NCBI RefSeq assembly: GCF_023205015.1
Contig: NZ_CP096258.1
Coordinates: 1,426,001-1,490,000 of the forward strand
DNA: 64,000 nucleotides
From: Providencia rettgeri
GTDB taxonomy: Bacteria > Pseudomonadota > Gammaproteobacteria > Enterobacterales > Enterobacteriaceae
Direction: 5' to 3'
Shown here: positions 62,057-64,000 of the stretch, piece after piece
Position numbering within the stretch: the stretch's first letter is position 1
Layout: each line of letters begins with the position of its first letter
Notes under the pieces: model-generated
Told to the model about the DNA's origin: nothing
Database searches by the model: none
What the model saw: only the letters and a program-made list of their open reading frames with translations
Translations under genes and position numbers: made by a program

Positions 62057-63118
62057 TTAATCTTTAGCTCCGATCTCCCCCGCATCTACTTTGGATAAAA
62101 GCCATTTATGCATTTGCAAATATAAGTGATTTTCGTCAATTAGTCCATTGTTGTATTGAACGTTTAGATTGCCTCTTAGCCTTAGCTCACTGCCTTTTAT
62201 CATACCTCCACCATCCAGATCTATTTGTATATCTTCCTCGTCAATATGTCTCATTGAGCTTGCTAAGCTGTCTAACACAGCTTGTCCTGATTTCGATGTT
62301 TTTCTAAAGTAAGTTATCTCTAAAGTAACTTGAATATTGGCATCATCTAAGGCGTCTTCTAATTTGAGGTTGCTGAATTCCTTATCCCCAAGCATGGCTC
62401 TGATTATATTGCCACCTCGTCCAGTTGGCATATATTTTATTTTTTTGACTCTTTCTTGCTTGCTTTCTGATTGGTGTTTAATTGAGATATCGCCATTTCC
62501 ACTTTCTGCTTTAACTGGAACGCTGCCAAGTTTTATTTTTCGAACTGGGGTGCTTTCCATAATAGATATGGTTTTTTCTGCTGGCTTATCTTGCAAAATA
62601 AGACAACCATCATCATTTAACTGATCTGAAAAACTATGTATTAACCAGTTGAAGTGGGTTTCTATATCCTTTGATGTCAATGCCTTGGATTGAACTATCA
62701 TTACGTGATTCTGGAAAACGCCGAAGTGTAGGATGGAGTCAATAAATTCCCTTTTTATTCTTTTTGTATCCTCTTTGGTTAGCTCCTCATCAGATAAAAG
62801 CTGTATTTGTTCAGATGTTATTGAGTTAATATCATAAAATTCAGAGTCTTCATTAATGGTCATCAAGGCTTGGCTTTTACCCTGCTCAAAAAGAATTAAC
62901 TGACCAAATAATATCGTCTTATATAGCTCATTCTTGTTCACCATTCGGAATGGACTATTAGTGTCTAATGGAGATATTTTTTCCCGTCTATCAGACACTT
63001 TAGATGCAGTCCCGCCTTTGGATATAATGGAGCTTAATATTTCTTGCAGAGTTGCTTCACAATTAGGAATAACCGCTCTTTTGTAATGAACTACCTTGCT
63101 TCTAGTATCCTTAGCCAT
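62057..63118 (-). CDS. Soluble protein in the rexA position
   Basis: 353 residues, no signal or membrane segment; a long Lys/Ser-rich stretch lies near 210-235 (IKHQSESKQERVKKIKYMP). It begins about 60 bp after cI. The ATG at 63118 is chosen since AGGA lies 9 bases before it; the ATG at 63127 is too close. By eye the sequence has the strand order of lambda RexA (short N-terminal HYKR, a helix ending EILSSII, FGQLILFEQGK, then FGVFQNHVMIVQSKALTSKDIETHFNWLI and a C-terminal repeat of basic strands), but it is too divergent to claim homology. Function proposed: DNA- or phage-sensing partner of the membrane protein. Confidence 0.7.
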   Translation of the reverse strand: MAKDTRSKVVHYKRAVIPNCEATLQEILSSIISKGGTASKVSDRREKISPLDTNSPFRMVNKNELYKTILFGQLILFEQGKSQALMTINEDSEFYDINSITSEQIQLLSDEELTKEDTKRIKREFIDSILHFGVFQNHVMIVQSKALTSKDIETHFNWLIHSFSDQLNDDGCLILQDKPAEKTISIMESTPVRKIKLGSVPVKAESGNGDISIKHQSESKQERVKKIKYMPTGRGGNIIRAMLGDKEFSNLKLEDALDDANIQVTLEITYFRKTSKSGQAVLDSLASSMRHIDEEDIQIDLDGGGMIKGSELRLRGNLNVQYNNGLIDENHLYLQMHKWLLSKVDAGEIGAKD

Positions 63119-63176
63119 CCTTACCATTCCTATGAATTAAAATTATTTGATAATTTATATTAACACCACTCACACC

Positions 63177-63830
63177 CTAAAACGTGTCGTCAGGCCACTG
63201 AGACTTAACTACTTTACCGATGATCTGGCAATTGCCATTAATTGGGATAAGGTCAAACCGTGGGTTCAACGGCTCCAAATAATCTTGCCCCGACTCTCTA
63301 ATTAACCGCTTAAATGTAAACTCATCACCATGTAATCGTGCTATACAAAAATCACCGAAGTCTACATCTTGATCGGGGTCAACAAGTATCAGCATACCTT
63401 CAGGAAAACTAGGGCGACCACCTTGAGGGGCTGTCATTGAGTGACCTTCAACCTCCAGCCAGAATGAGCTATCACTTGCCTTCTTGGCTGTTGGTATCCA
63501 TGCGATGGCATCTTTCTCTGTATATGAATTACTGTTTTCGGTAAATGATCCAGCCTGTACTTTAGAGAGTAATGGGTATTCATAGGTTGGTTCAACTCTA
63601 CTAATCGACTCCTCATCAATGCTAATCGTGCCATCTTGATTTATGGTCGGGTTATTGACGCCAACATATGCAAGTATCCCAGCTATTTCACTAAATGCTG
63701 GTTCTCTCTTTCCTGTCATCCAATGCCCAACGGCACCTTTCGATACTGAAAAATGCTCAGCCAGATGATCGTATGTAATGCCCTTATCTTTCATAAGGGA
63801 CTTGGCTAGTTCATACCATTTCATTTTCAT
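63177..63830 (-). CDS. cI: cI-type phage repressor (S24 family)
   Basis: 217 residues. The N-terminal XRE helix-turn-helix (ITYDHLAEHFSVSKGAVGHWMTGKREP, residues 18-44) binds operators. The C-terminal S24 domain has the Ala93-Gly94 cleavage pair (KVQAGSF), Ser131 (EGHSM) and Lys174 (FTFKRL), so RecA-stimulated self-cleavage is expected and the prophage should be SOS-inducible. The frame is open 14 codons further, across the operators; the ATG at 63830 (MKMKWYEL) or 63824 is the likely start. Confidence 0.9.
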   Translation of the reverse strand: MKMKWYELAKSLMKDKGITYDHLAEHFSVSKGAVGHWMTGKREPAFSEIAGILAYVGVNNPTINQDGTISIDEESISRVEPTYEYPLLSKVQAGSFTENSNSYTEKDAIAWIPTAKKASDSSFWLEVEGHSMTAPQGGRPSFPEGMLILVDPDQDVDFGDFCIARLHGDEFTFKRLIRESGQDYLEPLNPRFDLIPINGNCQIIGKVVKSQWPDDTF

Positions 63831-63943
63831 AACCCAATAATACGATATGTATACATAAATGTAGACAGACAATATGTATACTTTTATATTGAAATTACGG
63901 ATACTTTATGTATACTCTCGTAATGAACAATAAGGAGGTTCAG
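63831..63943. promoter_or_regulatory. oR: cI-cro operator/promoter region (oR, pRM, pR)
   Basis: Three copies of TATGTATAC occur at 63846, 63873 and 63907; the first lies in the perfect palindrome TATGTATACATA. Rightward pR has TTGAAA (63889-63894) and TATACT (63911-63916) 16 bp apart, so the third copy covers the -10. AAATGTAGAC, also found at pL, occurs at 63857. Exact operator borders cannot be fixed by eye. Confidence 0.75.
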
Positions 63944-64000
63944 ATGAATTACATAAGCCGATATAGAAAAAAACTTGGGCTTACACAGACAGATTTAGCT
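63944..64000 (+). CDS. cro: Cro-like regulator, N-terminal fragment at the window edge
   Basis: Reads MNYISRYRKKLGLTQTDLA and continues past the window. It begins with the first helix of an XRE/Cro-type helix-turn-helix. TAAGGAGG precedes the ATG. It is divergent from cI and follows pR, the usual cro position. Confidence 0.72.
   Translation, partial: MNYISRYRKKLGLTQTDLA

Larger units (their letters stand above)
51397..64000. mobile_element. Lambdoid prophage, left arm (continues past the window)
   Basis: Gene order int-xis-small early genes-ssb-recombinase-exonuclease-N/nut-pL-cassette-cI-pR-cro is that of the left arm of lambda-like phages. The left junction falls between the transporter remnant and the integrase stop at 51433; no tRNA gene is at the junction. 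Late genes and the right attachment site are outside. No obvious inactivation is seen in the genes present, but completeness cannot be judged. Confidence 0.92.

Overview
The window looks like chromosome of an AT-rich enterobacterium of the Morganellaceae, most likely Providencia (genus inferred from memory of protein sequences, not from a search). Bases 1 to about 51,400 are largely colinear with the E. coli 19-20 minute region: ybjC, ybjN, rlmC, artMQIP, ybjT, lysO, ybjD, macAB, cspD, clpSA, infA, aat, cydCD, trxB, lrp, ftsK, lolA, rarA, serS, pflA, pflB-focA, ycaO. Several E. coli genes of this stretch are missing (nfsA, rimK, potFGHI, artJ, aqpZ, dmsABC and others). After ycaO come ansB, an SDR oxidoreductase, the chitoporin gene chiP, a bactofilin (ccmA-like), then fur, fldA and ybfE, which in E. 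coli lie about four minutes away.

Within this backbone sits one accessory metabolic island at 13.0-17.5 kb, between macB and cspD. It encodes a CodB-like NCS1 permease, a nitrilase-superfamily hydrolase, an IclR-type regulator that overlaps the hydrolase gene by 4 bp, and a DUF1177 protein. Two perfect palindromes, AGTTCCA-N5-TGGAACT, lie ahead of it and are good candidates for the operators of the regulator. The substrate is not known to me. A C-terminal fossil of a UxaA/GarD-family dehydratase lies between focA and ycaO.

From about 51.4 kb to the right edge is the left arm of a lambdoid prophage. It is inserted in a gene for an RTX-type (HlyB-like) type I secretion ABC transporter; only the C-terminal codons, from the D-loop onward, remain on the left side. 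Reading leftward from pL, the arm holds an N-like antiterminator with a nut site, a run of small early genes, an ExoX-like exonuclease, a Rad52-family annealing protein, an HNH endonuclease, SSB, a probable PD-(D/E)XK nuclease, more small genes, a phage Dam-type methylase, a DUF4060 protein, a probable excisionase and a tyrosine integrase. The cI-type repressor, its operators, pR and the start of a cro-like gene are at the right edge; the structural genes lie outside the window.

The most interesting parts are in the prophage. Downstream of cI, in the same operon and closed by an intrinsic terminator, are a 353-residue soluble protein and a 168-residue four-helix membrane protein: the position, order, topology and lysogenic expression of lambda rexA-rexB, but with little recognisable sequence identity. 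A free-standing HNH endonuclease gene has been inserted exactly after codon 13 of ssb, leaving a 13-codon ssb stub upstream and a complete, slightly divergent ssb downstream. A GhoS-like gene runs against the early operon behind a pair of 12-bp direct repeats.
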